Shown: positions 41,874 to 53,771, counted from the stretch's first letter. The stretch: DNA of 64,000 nucleotides from Gammaproteobacteria bacterium (GCA_035279405.1 DATEHU010000011.1:97122-161121); one strand, 5' to 3'. The notes: generated from the sequence alone by a model not told the origin. Translations and numbers: made by a program.

Positions 41874-42308
41874 ATGGCTTCAGGCCCGGTACGGGAGCGG
41901 ACGCTCGACCTCGTGGAAGCGGCACGTTTCCTGCGCATGTCGCCCGCGAGCCTGCGCGAGAAGGCCAAGGGCGGCCTCGTCCCCGGGGCCAAACCGGGCA
42001 AGCGCTGGGTGTTTTTGGAGTCGGAGCTTGCGCGCCACCTGCGCTCGCTCTACGCTTCTCCCCGGCAAGCGCCGCGAAGTGACTGCAAACCTATGGAGGT
42101 ACAGTCATGGCAGTCAAGAAACGCGGCAATACCTGGTGGACGTCGTTCACCGCGCCGGACGGAAAGCGAATACGCTGCTCTACTGGGACTACGAACCGGA
42201 AGGCCGCGCAGGAGTTCGAGGACAAGCTCAAGGCGGAGCACTGGCGGGTCACGAAGCTCGGCGACCGGCCACGGCACACGTGGAAGGAAGCCGCTGTCAA
42301 GTGGCTGA
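41874..42308 (+). CDS. HTH_17/excisionase-like DNA-binding protein
   Basis: The first 50 residues form a MerR-like excisionase helix-turn-helix: RTLDLVEAARFLRMSPASLREKAKGG, then the wing KRWVFLESELARHL. Such small proteins direct excision or regulate the integrase of tRNA islands. The frame runs on for 202 bases inside the integrase gene in another phase, ending at 42308, so the 144-residue length and Ser/Arg-rich tail may result from loss of an earlier stop. ATG 41874 is chosen; a TTG five codons upstream is open. Confidence 0.75.
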   Translation: MASGPVRERTLDLVEAARFLRMSPASLREKAKGGLVPGAKPGKRWVFLESELARHLRSLYASPRQAPRSDCKPMEVQSWQSRNAAIPGGRRSPRRTESEYAALLGLRTGRPRRSSRTSSRRSTGGSRSSATGHGTRGRKPLSSG

Positions 42309-43147
42309 GTGAGACGACCCACAAGGCGACGCACGATCAGGATCGGGCGATCCTGCGTTGGCTGGATCCCTATCTCGGCGGCAAGCGCCTGGACGAAATC
42401 ACCCGGGAGCTCGTGGTCGAGATTGGCGAAGCGAAAGCGCACGAGGCGAGCCCGGCGACCGCAAATCGCCATCTGGCATTGGTGCGGGCGATATTGCGCA
42501 AGGCTCGCGACGAATGGGAGTGGCTCGACCGCATTCCGAAGGTCCGGCTTTTTCCGGTGCACAACGCCCGGATACGCTGGATCACTCCGGAGCAGGCGGA
42601 ACGGTTGCTCTCGTATCTGCCTACGCATCAGGCCGCCATGGCGCGCTTTGCACTCGCAACGGGATTAAGACAGCGTAATGTTTCGGGTCTTGAGTGGTCA
42701 CAGGTGGACTTGAAGCAAGCCCTGGCGTGGATTCACCCGGATCAGGCCAAGGCGCGACGAGCCATCGGTGTGCCGCTCAACTCGGAAGCGTCAGCGGTGT
42801 TGAGAGCTTGCCTGGGTCAGCATGAGCGTTACGTGTTCAGCTACCGGGGGAAACCCATCCGGCAGGTGAACACGAAGGCCTGGCGAGCCGCCGTCAGAAA
42901 AGCGGAACTCGGGAGTTTCCGCTGGCATGACTTGCGGCACACCTGGGCCTCGTGGCACGCGCAGGCGGGGACGCCGTTGAACGTGCTGCAGGAGTTGGGC
43001 GGATGGGCGAGCGCCGAGATGGTTCAGCGCTACGCGCATTTAGGCGTCAATCACCTGCGTGCGCATGCGGAGCGAGTGGTGCCGAAGCCAATTGGACATG
43101 AATTTGGCACAAATTTGGCACACCCGAGACTCAGGCTCGTGAAGTGA
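42107..43147 (+). CDS. int: Tyrosine site-specific integrase
   Basis: Integrates and excises the island at tRNA-Thr. The 346-residue phage-integrase-family protein has an N-terminal arm-binding-like start (KKRGNTWWTSFTAPDGKRI) and a SAM-like core-binding domain. The catalytic domain has Arg near 188 (ATGLRQRNVSGLEW), HDLRHTWASWHAQ near 273-285 with His and Arg, and Tyr near 309 (MVQRYAHL). The second His is Trp in LGGWAS, a common variant. A strong GGAGG site precedes ATG 42107. The gene ends 22 bases from attR, and its last codons contain the TTGGCAC repeat. Confidence 0.95.
   Translation: MAVKKRGNTWWTSFTAPDGKRIRCSTGTTNRKAAQEFEDKLKAEHWRVTKLGDRPRHTWKEAAVKWLSETTHKATHDQDRAILRWLDPYLGGKRLDEITRELVVEIGEAKAHEASPATANRHLALVRAILRKARDEWEWLDRIPKVRLFPVHNARIRWITPEQAERLLSYLPTHQAAMARFALATGLRQRNVSGLEWSQVDLKQALAWIHPDQAKARRAIGVPLNSEASAVLRACLGQHERYVFSYRGKPIRQVNTKAWRAAVRKAELGSFRWHDLRHTWASWHAQAGTPLNVLQELGGWASAEMVQRYAHLGVNHLRAHAERVVPKPIGHEFGTNLAHPRLRLVK
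43104..43122. repeat. TTGGCAC repeat at right island end
   Basis: An exact copy of the 19-mer at 24696-24714, located in the integrase C-terminal codons 48 bases from attR. Likely arm-type integrase binding DNA, or shared ancestry of integrase tails. Confidence 0.55.
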
Positions 43148-43169
43148 TGATGTAAGTCGTTGATTGAAT

Positions 43170-43245
<76 letters not shown>

Positions 43246-43305
43246 ATGCAATACCTGGATTTCAAGCGCGCGGGAGTATAGCGGATGACAGTAGGGGCGT
43301 AAATC

Positions 43306-43743
43306 TCAGCGCCGGTGGCGGCGCCGCAAACGCACGATAACTTCCACGCCATCCTGCTCGGTGCCGAGAGGCGGCGCCGGAAGTTTCGCAAATTCGACTT
43401 GTTCCGGAGGAATGTCGGTCAGTTCGCCGGTATCCGCATTGTAAAAATGGTGATGCGCATGCGTGGTCGGGTCATAAAATACGCGTGCGGGGTCCACAAT
43501 CACTTCGCGTATCAGACCTTTGTCGGACAGCAGGCGCAGCGTGTTGTAAACCGTCGCTTTGGAGACCCTGGCGTCGCCGCGATTCACCGCAGCGAGAATC
43601 TGATCCGCGGACACATGCTGTGGCTTGCAGAACAGCAGCTCGGCGATCTGCAGGCGCTGGGGTGTCGGCGTCACGCCCCGGCTTGCGAGTTCGGTCGCCA
43701 AGGCCCCGCCGCTCAAGGGTGCGAATTCGAATGTGTGCATCAT
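43306..43743 (-). CDS. Fur-family metalloregulator
   Basis: A 145-residue winged-helix regulator of the Fur/PerR/Zur/Irr family: LASRGVTPTPQRLQIAELLF, VSADQILAAVNRGDARVSKATVYNTLRLLSDKGLI, then the regulatory region FYDPTTHAHHHFYNADTGELTDI. The HxHHHF block gives the regulatory metal or heme site. The CxxC pairs of the structural zinc site of Fur are absent; the protein has only one cysteine. In this it recalls PerR/Irr-like short members. Target genes are unknown. It is the first chromosomal gene right of the island. Confidence 0.92.
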   Translation of the reverse strand: MMHTFEFAPLSGGALATELASRGVTPTPQRLQIAELLFCKPQHVSADQILAAVNRGDARVSKATVYNTLRLLSDKGLIREVIVDPARVFYDPTTHAHHHFYNADTGELTDIPPEQVEFAKLPAPPLGTEQDGVEVIVRLRRRHRR

Positions 43744-43930
43744 GATGGTTACATAAGCTCCGGACTGGCAAGTATAGGCAAATGGTTTGGCCGCTGTCCA
43801 TGCCGGCCATTCCTGCCTGCTGGCTTCCCTGCGGTGCTACGGCCTCAGCCCTCGGCCGACGGCCACGTCGCCGCCGATGCGCCGCCGGCGTAAACTGCGG
43901 ACTCACGCCATGTCATCCAGGAAGGAAAAC

Positions 43931-44461
43931 ATGCGCAGGGAATGCGGATTTACTTTTTTGGAATTGCTGACTACCGGCACTCTGCTGCTGGTCCTCGTCA
44001 GCCTTGCGGTACCCGGTTTCACCCACGTTGTGCGCCGGAATCGTGCGACTGCCACGGTCAATGAACTGCACGCAGCGCTCAACTTCGCGCGCCAGAGCGC
44101 CATTGTGCGCAACAGCTACGTGGTACTGTGCAAAAGTGCGGATGGCCAACGCTGTGACCACAGCCTGCCGGACTGGAATAGCGGCTGGCTGATATTCGAC
44201 AACCTGAATCGCGACAGTGCGGTGCAGGTCAATGCGGGCGAACCCGTTTTACGCGTGCATGGTTCGAGCAAGACCGGGGCGCGCGTCGTCAGTAACCGCA
44301 ATTCATTCACCTTTCGGCCTATCGGTACCAACAGCGTCAATGGCACGCTGCGCTATTGTTCCGAGGACCGCAGACACGACGGCGCGCTGATCATCAGCGT
44401 CACGGGACGTGTGCGGTATTCGGACCAGCCCAACAGTGACACCAACTTGTCCTGCCCGTGA
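43931..44461 (+). CDS. Type IV pilus/type II secretion minor pseudopilin (GspH/FimT)
   Basis: A 176-residue pseudopilin. The prepilin cleavage site is ECG|FTFLELL, followed by the hydrophobic helix LLTTGTLLLVLVSLAVPGF. The GspH/FimT domain follows, with ATATVNELHAALNFARQSAIVRNSYVVLC, SGWLIF, FTFRPIGTNSVNGTLRYC and a closing ALIISVTGRVR. It would initiate or tip a pilus or secretion pseudopilus. ATG 43931 has a strong AGGAAGG site; ATG 43910 would lengthen the leader. No other pilin gene is adjacent. It converges with lspA. Confidence 0.92.
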   Translation: MRRECGFTFLELLTTGTLLLVLVSLAVPGFTHVVRRNRATATVNELHAALNFARQSAIVRNSYVVLCKSADGQRCDHSLPDWNSGWLIFDNLNRDSAVQVNAGEPVLRVHGSSKTGARVVSNRNSFTFRPIGTNSVNGTLRYCSEDRRHDGALIISVTGRVRYSDQPNSDTNLSCP

Positions 44462-44535
44462 TCCCGGCGCCAGCCAGTCTGAAAATTTCTGGCATCACAT
44501 CAGACGCAAACACTTTTTGACCCTGGTGCGCTTGT

Positions 44536-45035
44536 TCAGGTCGTGGTACGCCTGCGGGAAAACAAGCCTTCCAGGATGAGCATGGCCGCGCCGACCGTGA
44601 TGGCGGAGTCCGCCAGGTTGAAGGCCGGGTAATACCAGCCCTGATAGTGGAACTGGATAAAATCAATCACGTAGCCGTACCACAGCCGGTCAATGACGTT
44701 GCCGAGCGCCCCGGCCAGCACCAGAGCGAGCGCGCATGACCGCCAGCGGTTTTCCCGGCGTGGCAGGAAACGCAGCCACACGACGATGGCGGCACTCACG
44801 ACCAGGGCCAGGATGGTGAAAAACCAGCGCTGCCAGCCGGAGGCGCTGGCGAGAAAACTCCAAGCGGCACCGGGATTGTGGATCAGCACGAGGTTGAACA
44901 CCGGCAGCACCCGGATGGAATCGTAAACCGCGAGGTGGCTCACCACCAGCCACTTGCTCAACTGATCGAGCACGATGACCGCGGCCGAGAGCCACAGCCA
45001 GATCCATGCGCCGTATTTCGACGGCTGCTCGGCGT

Positions 45036-45039
<4 letters not shown>
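44536..45039 (-). CDS. lspA: Lipoprotein signal peptidase (signal peptidase II)
   Basis: An inner-membrane aspartyl protease that removes signal peptides from prolipoproteins. The 167-residue protein has four membrane segments and the catalytic blocks [30 protein letters not shown] and [14 protein letters not shown], with the two catalytic Asp residues in the last two. ATG 45039 overlaps the ileS stop by four bases. In many relatives fkpB and ispH follow; here a FimT gene converges instead. It serves lipoproteins such as those encoded near 1373 and 21311. Confidence 0.96.
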
Positions 45040-47861
<2,822 letters not shown>

Positions 47862-47874
47862 CGGCAATTATTGT

Positions 47875-48813
47875 TCATTGCAGGTTGCGGCCGTTGAGCC
47901 ACGCGCGCGCGGCCTGCACATCACACACGATCTGTTCGCGCAGCGACTCGAGATTTTCAAAGCGGGCATCATCGCGTAAACGCGCGAGCAGTTCCACCCT
48001 CAGGCGCCGGCCATAGAGTGTGGCGTCAAAATCGAACAGAAAAACCTCCAGCACCGTGCGCAGACCGCCAACTGCCGGTCGGCTGCCCACATAGGCGGCG
48101 CCGTAACGCACACCGGCGTCCGCACCCTGTACGCGTGCGACAAAAATTCCACGCACCGGCGCGACCCGCCGGCGCAAGGCGATATTGGCGGTGGGAAAGC
48201 CGAGCTGGCGGCCCAAGCGCGCACCATGGCTGACTCGGCCGCTCAGCGAAAATGGTCGGCCCAGCAACTTTGCCGCCACCTCTAGATCGCCGGCCGCGAG
48301 GCAGGCGCGGATGCGTGTACTGCTGACCCGCTCGCCCCCTTGCATGACCGTGATTGCGGCACTCACTCCGAAGCCGTAGCGTCCGCCAGCGGTTTTAAGC
48401 AGGGCAAAATCACCGGTGCGTCCGCGGCCGAACCGGAAATCCTCGCCCACCACTACCTGGCGAACGCCCAAATCCCGGACCAGCACGTGTTCAATAAAAG
48501 TTTCAGCCGGCAGCTCCGCAAGTGCGCGGTTAAAGCGCAGGCACAGCAACCGCTGGACGCCGCAAGCGGCGAGCGCCTGGTACTTTTCGCGCAAGGTCAT
48601 CAAGCGCGCGGGTGGCGCGGCTGCATTGAAATACTCCTGCGGCGTCGTCTCGAAGGTCACCACTACCGCCGGCAGGCCCGCCTCCCGGCCGCGGTCTGTC
48701 AGCATGCGTACGATTTCGCGATGGCCGAGATGCACGCCGTCGAAGTTGCCGATGCTCGCGACACATCCGCGGTGCCGCGCCTTCAGGTTCACCAAGCCGC
48801 GGATCAACTCCAC
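47875..48813 (-). CDS. ribF: Bifunctional riboflavin kinase / FAD synthetase
   Basis: Makes FMN and then FAD. The 312-residue protein has the N-terminal nucleotidyltransferase (GCVASIGNFDGVHLGHREIVR, VVVGEDFRFGRGRTGDF, VSSTRIRACLAAGDLEVA). The C-terminal kinase domain has GRVSHGARLGRQLGFPTANI and FDATLYGRRLRVELL. The start is a GTG at 48813, giving VELIRGLVNLKARHRG. It stands between murJ and ileS, the classic gammaproteobacterial order. Confidence 0.96.
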   Translation of the reverse strand: MELIRGLVNLKARHRGCVASIGNFDGVHLGHREIVRMLTDRGREAGLPAVVVTFETTPQEYFNAAAPPARLMTLREKYQALAACGVQRLLCLRFNRALAELPAETFIEHVLVRDLGVRQVVVGEDFRFGRGRTGDFALLKTAGGRYGFGVSAAITVMQGGERVSSTRIRACLAAGDLEVAAKLLGRPFSLSGRVSHGARLGRQLGFPTANIALRRRVAPVRGIFVARVQGADAGVRYGAAYVGSRPAVGGLRTVLEVFLFDFDATLYGRRLRVELLARLRDDARFENLESLREQIVCDVQAARAWLNGRNLQ

Positions 48814-48851
48814 GGCGCGGTCTCAGGATTATATATAAGGAGTGTCCGCAA

Positions 48852-50417
48852 TCAGGTCACCGGCGCGCGGCGCAAATGCTGCAGGCGGAAGCCGCTCAGG
48901 AATAGTGCCAGGAAATACACCACGATGGCGGCCGCGATCCAGATCGCCAGCCATAGCGCCCGTTGTCCAGCCGCACGCACCACCCACACGTGCAAGGGAT
49001 CAACCAGTCCCCAGAGCAGCGCGGCCATCGCCACATTCGCAATCAGCACCCGCCGCCACAAAAGCCGCCAGCCCCCGGTGGGCTGATACGCCTGCGCCCG
49101 TCGCAGACCGCGATACAGCAGTGCGGCATTGATGAACGCCGCGAGCGATGTGGACAAGGCCAGGCCTGCGTGCGGCGCGGCCAGCCCGCTCAACGCCCAG
49201 GGAACCGTGATCACCAGATTGAGAATTACATTAGCCACCACGGAAATCACCCCGATCCTGACCGGTGTGCGCGAATCCTGGCGCGCGTAAAACCCGGGCG
49301 ACAGCACCTTAGCCAGCGTGAATCCCACGAGGCCGACGGCGTACGCCATCAGGCTGGCCTCCGCCATGCGCGAGTCATACGCGTTGAAATGTCCGTAATT
49401 GAACAAAGTTACCAGCAAGGGGCCGGCGAGAAAAAACAACCCGACCGCGGCCGGAATCGCCACCACCACCGCGAGGCGCAGTGCCCAGTCGAGGGTGGCG
49501 GAAAACCCCGCGAACGACTTCGCGGCAAAATGCTGCGCCAGGTTCGGCAGGATTACAGTGCTGAGCGCGATCGAGAATACGCCGAGCGGGAATTCCATGA
49601 GGCGATCGGAATAATACAGCCAGCTCACGCTGCCGGTCGCCAGGAACGACGCAATGATGGTGTCCACCACCAGGTTGATCTGCGTGACCGATGAGCCGAA
49701 CAGGGCCGGCAGCATGAGCTTCAGGATGCGGCGCACCGCCTCGTGCCCCTCGGAGAGCCGCGGCCTCGGCAGGAGTTTGAGCCGCCACAGGAACGGAATC
49801 TGGAACGCGAGTTGCACCACGCCGGCGACGAACACGCCCCAGGCGAGCGCCATGGCGGGACTGTGCAGGTGCGGCGCCAGCCAAACCGCGGCCGCAATCA
49901 GGATGATGTTGAGCAGCACCGGCGTGAACGCCGGCACGCCGAAGCGCCCATAGGTATTGAGAATGCCGCCGGCGAACGCCGTGAGGGAGATGAACAGCAG
50001 GTACGGAAACGTGATCCGCACCATGGCGACCGTAAGTTCATATTTGCTTTCGTGGGCGCTGAAACCCGGCGCGAAAATCCACACCAGCACCGGCGCCGCG
50101 ATCACGCCGATCACCGTGACCACGAACAGCACCAGCCCCAGGCTGCCGGCCACGCGGTCCGCGAGTTCCTTGACCTCGGCGTGTTCGCGGGTGGTCTTGT
50201 ATTCCGAGATTACCGGCACAAAGGCGAGCGAGAACGCACCCTCACCGAAGGTGCGGCGCAGAAAGTTCGGGATCTTGAAGGCCACGAAAAACGCGTCCAT
50301 GACCGCACCGGCGCCGAAAAAGCGCGCCAGCACCACATCCCGGGCGAAGCCCAGGATGCGGGACAGAAAGGTCATGCCCCCTACGAGGGACGTGGCCTTG
50401 AACAGGGCGCGGGACAT
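48852..50417 (-). CDS. murJ: Lipid II flippase
   Basis: Moves lipid-linked peptidoglycan precursor across the inner membrane. The 521-residue MOP-superfamily protein has about 14 membrane helices. It opens SRALFKATSLVGGMTFLSRILGFARDVVLARFFG and has the conserved AFKIPNFLRRTFGEGAFS block, ending with a short cytoplasmic tail. ATG 50417 is chosen because it matches the family start. It diverges from rpsT and leads murJ-ribF-ileS-lspA. Confidence 0.96.
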   Translation of the reverse strand: MSRALFKATSLVGGMTFLSRILGFARDVVLARFFGAGAVMDAFFVAFKIPNFLRRTFGEGAFSLAFVPVISEYKTTREHAEVKELADRVAGSLGLVLFVVTVIGVIAAPVLVWIFAPGFSAHESKYELTVAMVRITFPYLLFISLTAFAGGILNTYGRFGVPAFTPVLLNIILIAAAVWLAPHLHSPAMALAWGVFVAGVVQLAFQIPFLWRLKLLPRPRLSEGHEAVRRILKLMLPALFGSSVTQINLVVDTIIASFLATGSVSWLYYSDRLMEFPLGVFSIALSTVILPNLAQHFAAKSFAGFSATLDWALRLAVVVAIPAAVGLFFLAGPLLVTLFNYGHFNAYDSRMAEASLMAYAVGLVGFTLAKVLSPGFYARQDSRTPVRIGVISVVANVILNLVITVPWALSGLAAPHAGLALSTSLAAFINAALLYRGLRRAQAYQPTGGWRLLWRRVLIANVAMAALLWGLVDPLHVWVVRAAGQRALWLAIWIAAAIVVYFLALFLSGFRLQHLRRAPVT

Positions 50418-50542
50418 GCGACGGCGGTCCAGGCGTTGAGCGCTTGAAGGCCCGCATAATACCGGCCTTCGTCGGAACCCGCCATGCAAATTGCCAGGCG
50501 CGCGGGCACACCGGCGCGCTCCAGCGCGCAAGCCGGTTTGCG

Positions 50543-50571
50543 TTGCGCGGCCCGGATGAAATCCGTATAGT
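50543..50571 (+). promoter_or_regulatory. Probable rpsT promoter
   Basis: TTGCGC (50543-50548) and TATAGT (50566-50571) with a 17-base spacer, about 60 bases before the rpsT start. The -35 matches only half of the consensus. Confidence 0.45.
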
Positions 50572-50629
50572 ACGCAGCCTTTGCGGCCGGTCCCGGCCTC
50601 AAATTACGGATTTTTCCAGGAGTTTCACC

Positions 50630-50896
50630 TTGGCCAATACCAAGCAATCCAAGAAGCGTGCGCGTCAATCGGTAGCGCATCGCGAACACAATGCGCCCCT
50701 GCGTTCCATGGTGCGCAGCCACATCAAGAAAGTCGCCAAACTGACGGCTCAAGGCAAGAAGGCCGAAGCCGCAACCGCTTACAAGGAAGCGGTGCCGGTG
50801 ATTGACCGCATGGCCGACAAGGGCCTGATCCACCGCAACAAGGCCGCACGCCACAAAAGCCGCCTGAACGACGCCATTCACGCCATCAAGGCCTGA
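50630..50896 (+). CDS. rpsT: Ribosomal protein S20
   Basis: A small basic protein of the 30S subunit, 88 residues. It reads ANTKQSKKRARQSVAHREHN after the initiator, then MVRSHIKKVAKL and NKAARHKSRLNDAIHAI. The start codon is TTG at 50630, with CAGGAG eight bases upstream; no ATG gives the family start. E. coli rpsT also uses UUG, which helps S20 repress its own translation, so the same feedback is likely. It is divergent from murJ and followed by a clear terminator. Confidence 0.97.
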   Translation: MANTKQSKKRARQSVAHREHNAPLRSMVRSHIKKVAKLTAQGKKAEAATAYKEAVPVIDRMADKGLIHRNKAARHKSRLNDAIHAIKA

Positions 50897-50920
50897 AGCT
50901 CTTTTCCCCCGAAAATATCA

Positions 50921-50946
50921 AAGCCGGCTCAATGCCGGCTTTTTTA
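50921..50946 (+). terminator. Rho-independent terminator of rpsT
   Basis: Stem AAGCCGGC/GCCGGCTT with a 5-base loop, running into TTTTTT, 25 bases after the rpsT stop. Confidence 0.93.
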
Positions 50947-50995
50947 TTTGGCAACACTGTGTCAAGCAGGCCGCCGAACCGCGTGTGCGCCTGAC

Positions 50996-51502
50996 TCAAT
51001 GTGGGATTTGCGGCTTTGTGGCGAATGGTCGCTCGGGACGGCTAAGGGTGTTCTGAAATCCGGAAATCAACCAGCGCCCCCGTTGCTTTGTCATCACAAG
51101 CGTCTGTAAGCCGACGCGTGGTTCCGGCATGCCCGGCGGCATTTTTGCGCCCGTCATGGTCCAGTAAGCATGCGCCAGCGCGATGTCGGGAGTCAGGAAC
51201 CTCACCTGCACATCGGTAATCGTGAGTGTACTTTCCCGGAAGGTGTGCGAGAAAGCCGCCGCAAGCTTGTTTTGCAATTCCGCACGGCCTTTCCACCACC
51301 AGCCGACCACGTTCACCACGTCGCAATTCTCGGTAAACAGCGCCGCGTACGCTTTGGCGTCGTGGCGGTTCCAGGCGACCGCCTGCTGCCTTGCCACGTC
51401 GCGAATTTGTACCGCATCTTGATTTTCCGCCACCGCATAAGCCGGCAGGACAAAACTCAACGCAAGCGCCAACCCGGCAATTGAACGAACCGATAACCCC
51501 AT
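50996..51502 (-). CDS. Secreted SnoaL-like (SgcJ/EcaC, DUF4440-type) protein
   Basis: A 168-residue protein with a cleavable signal peptide (residues 1-25, ending YAVAE). It has a cone-shaped NTF2/SnoaL-like domain: IRDVARQQAVAWNRHDAKAYAALFTENCDVVNVVG, ESTLTITDVQVRFLTPDIALAHAYW and LVMTKQRGRWLISGFQNT. Family members are enzymes or ligand-binding proteins of very varied role, and the substrate is unknown. The signal peptide places it in the periplasm. It ends shortly after the rpsT terminator in convergent direction. Confidence 0.88.
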   Translation of the reverse strand: MGLSVRSIAGLALALSFVLPAYAVAENQDAVQIRDVARQQAVAWNRHDAKAYAALFTENCDVVNVVGWWWKGRAELQNKLAAAFSHTFRESTLTITDVQVRFLTPDIALAHAYWTMTGAKMPPGMPEPRVGLQTLVMTKQRGRWLISGFQNTLSRPERPFATKPQIPH

Positions 51503-51611
51503 GGCTTCCTCCCTGTCTCAAGTGTTCGGTTTCGACTCCGCAGTAGCATATCCCGGGGACGATTATTACGTCACGGCTGTCACATCCGCACTCGCACGGC
51601 GCGCGGCCGAA

Positions 51612-53771
51612 TCAGTTTGGGGCGGGCGACGCGGTAATCCCGAGGTTATGCGCCTCGAACGCCCAGACGTCGGCGGTCTGCGCGATCTGCTTGTCGGTGG
51701 GCATATACACGTGGCTGGTGCTGCCGGTGGTGCGGAGCAGGATCGGATTTGCACACGCCTGAGCACGCTGCATCTTCGCCGTAAACTTGAACTCGTGCAT
51801 CGGCACCACCCGGTCATCGTCCCAAGACGTGGTGATCAACGTCGGCGGATAGCAGGTGCCCGGGTGAATGTTCTGCAGCGGCGAATACTTGATCAGCCAT
51901 TCGAAGTCCTTCTTGATGTTGGAGGTGCCGTACTCCGGGGCCCACAGCGCGCCGCCGGAGAATCTCTGATAACGCAGCATGTCGAGCACGCCGTGGCCGA
52001 TGTAGGCGGCGCCGAACAATTCCGGATGCTGGGTGATCGAGGCGCCGGTCAACAGACCGCCGTTGGAATAGCCCTGGATGCCCAGGTGCTTCGACGAGGT
52101 GTAGCCCTCCTTGATCAGGTACTTTGCGGCCCAGGCAAAATCATCGAAGACATTTTGTTTGTTGCCGAGCATGCCCGCCTTGTGCCAGGACTCGCCGTAT
52201 TCACCGCCGCCGCGCAGGTTCGCGACCGCGTACACGCCTCCCATTTCCAGCCATACCGGCAGCATCGGATTGAAGCCCGGTGTGATGGAAATATTGAAGC
52301 CGCCGTAGCCATACAGCACGGTCGGATGGCTGCCGTCGAGCTTGATGCCCTTCTTCGCAACGATGAACATCGGCACCTTGGTGCCGTCCTTCGACGTGTA
52401 GAATACCTGCCGGGTTTCGTACGCTGCCGGGTCGAACTTCACGTCCGGCCGGAAATACACCGCCGTCGCGCCGTCCGCGACGTCGTAGCGATACAGCGTG
52501 GTCGGATAAAGATAGGAGGTGAACGCGTAGTACAGCGTCCGGGTGTCATTGCGTGCGGAAATGCCGCCCACGGTTCCCAGCGTCGGCAAATCCAGCGTGC
52601 GCAGCAACTTCCCACTGGTATCAAACAACTGCAAGCGGCTTTTCGCGACGATTTCGTAGTCCGCAAGAATCCGTCCGTCGGTCATCGCCGCGTTGGCCAG
52701 CACGCCCTCCGCTTGCGGCAGCACCACGCGCCAGCCGGCGGGATCCGGATGGCGGAAACTCGTGGCTACGACGCGGCCCCGGGGTGCATCCAGCGTGGTC
52801 TGCAGATACAGCGTGTCACCCACATGTCCGACCGGCGCGTAGGCCGCATCGTTCTGCATGTACAGCGGTTGCAGCTTGGCGCCGATGTCCGGCTTGGCCG
52901 GATTGCCGAGGTCCGCATACAACAACTGATTGTTGGGTGACGTGCCGTTCACCACGAAGACAAATAGATACTTCCCGTCGTCACTGACCGTGCCTCCCGC
53001 GATCCATTCCGGGTGGGCCGGCACGGAATAAACCAGCCGATCTGTGGACTGCGACGTGCCGAGCTGGTGGTAGTAAAGCTTCTGGTTGACGACCTTTTGG
53101 TTGATCTGGTTTTCGCCGCTCGGTGGTTGCGGATAGCGCGAGTAATAAAAACCCTGGTTGTCGTTGGTCCAGGAAATTCCAGAAAACTTCACCCACCGAA
53201 CCTCATCCGGTAACTCTTTACCGGTCGCGACATCCAGCACATGCACGGTTTCCCAGTCCGAGCCGCCCTGGGAAAGCGCGTACGCGTAGTACTTGCCGTC
53301 CGGCGAAGGTACGCCGAAGGCCAGCGCGATCGATCCGTCCGGTGACAGCTTGTTGGGATCGATCAACACGCGCGGCGTGGCACCGAAGGCCTGCTGCACA
53401 TACACCACCGACTGGTTCTGCAGGCCGGAATTGCGGCGGAAAAACAGCATGCCGTTGGCAAGCTGATCGGGTGTGGTTTCCTTGGCATAGTTCCACAGCG
53501 TGGTCAGGCGCTGGCTGATCCAGCCGCGCACGGGAATCTTGGCGAGATACGCATCGGTGACGGCATTCTCGGCCTCCACCCACTTGTGCAATGCCGGGCT
53601 TTCCAGATTCTCCATCCACTGATAGGGCGCCGGCACTTTGGTGCCGAAATACACGTCCACGGTATTGTCCCGGTGCGCGACCGGGTACACGAGCTTTTCC
53701 GCCGGTTGGGCGCACACAAATCCGGCCCACAGCAGGGTCGTGCCGATTAACACCAAGGCAGCTTTCTTCAT
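51612..53771 (-). CDS. Prolyl oligopeptidase family serine peptidase (S9A), secreted
   Basis: Cleaves short proline-containing peptides. The 719-residue protein has a signal peptide (1-22, ending VCAQ), then a seven-blade propeller domain. The catalytic alpha/beta hydrolase domain has the nucleophile serine in GYSNGGLLTG, the aspartate in WDDDRVVPMHEF and the histidine in STSHVYMPTD. Other family blocks are YQWMENLESPALHKWVEAEN near the N-terminus and YGYGGFNISITPGF. It would act in the periplasm, and with the POT peptide transporter could serve peptide use, though they are far apart. ATG 53771 gives the signal peptide. Confidence 0.95.
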   Translation of the reverse strand: MKKAALVLIGTTLLWAGFVCAQPAEKLVYPVAHRDNTVDVYFGTKVPAPYQWMENLESPALHKWVEAENAVTDAYLAKIPVRGWISQRLTTLWNYAKETTPDQLANGMLFFRRNSGLQNQSVVYVQQAFGATPRVLIDPNKLSPDGSIALAFGVPSPDGKYYAYALSQGGSDWETVHVLDVATGKELPDEVRWVKFSGISWTNDNQGFYYSRYPQPPSGENQINQKVVNQKLYYHQLGTSQSTDRLVYSVPAHPEWIAGGTVSDDGKYLFVFVVNGTSPNNQLLYADLGNPAKPDIGAKLQPLYMQNDAAYAPVGHVGDTLYLQTTLDAPRGRVVATSFRHPDPAGWRVVLPQAEGVLANAAMTDGRILADYEIVAKSRLQLFDTSGKLLRTLDLPTLGTVGGISARNDTRTLYYAFTSYLYPTTLYRYDVADGATAVYFRPDVKFDPAAYETRQVFYTSKDGTKVPMFIVAKKGIKLDGSHPTVLYGYGGFNISITPGFNPMLPVWLEMGGVYAVANLRGGGEYGESWHKAGMLGNKQNVFDDFAWAAKYLIKEGYTSSKHLGIQGYSNGGLLTGASITQHPELFGAAYIGHGVLDMLRYQRFSGGALWAPEYGTSNIKKDFEWLIKYSPLQNIHPGTCYPPTLITTSWDDDRVVPMHEFKFTAKMQRAQACANPILLRTTGSTSHVYMPTDKQIAQTADVWAFEAHNLGITASPAPN

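Noticed and set aside
51501..52940. A 479-codon plus-strand frame opposite the prolyl oligopeptidase
   Set aside because: Antisense artefact of a GC-rich gene; Arg/His/Gly-rich with no motif.
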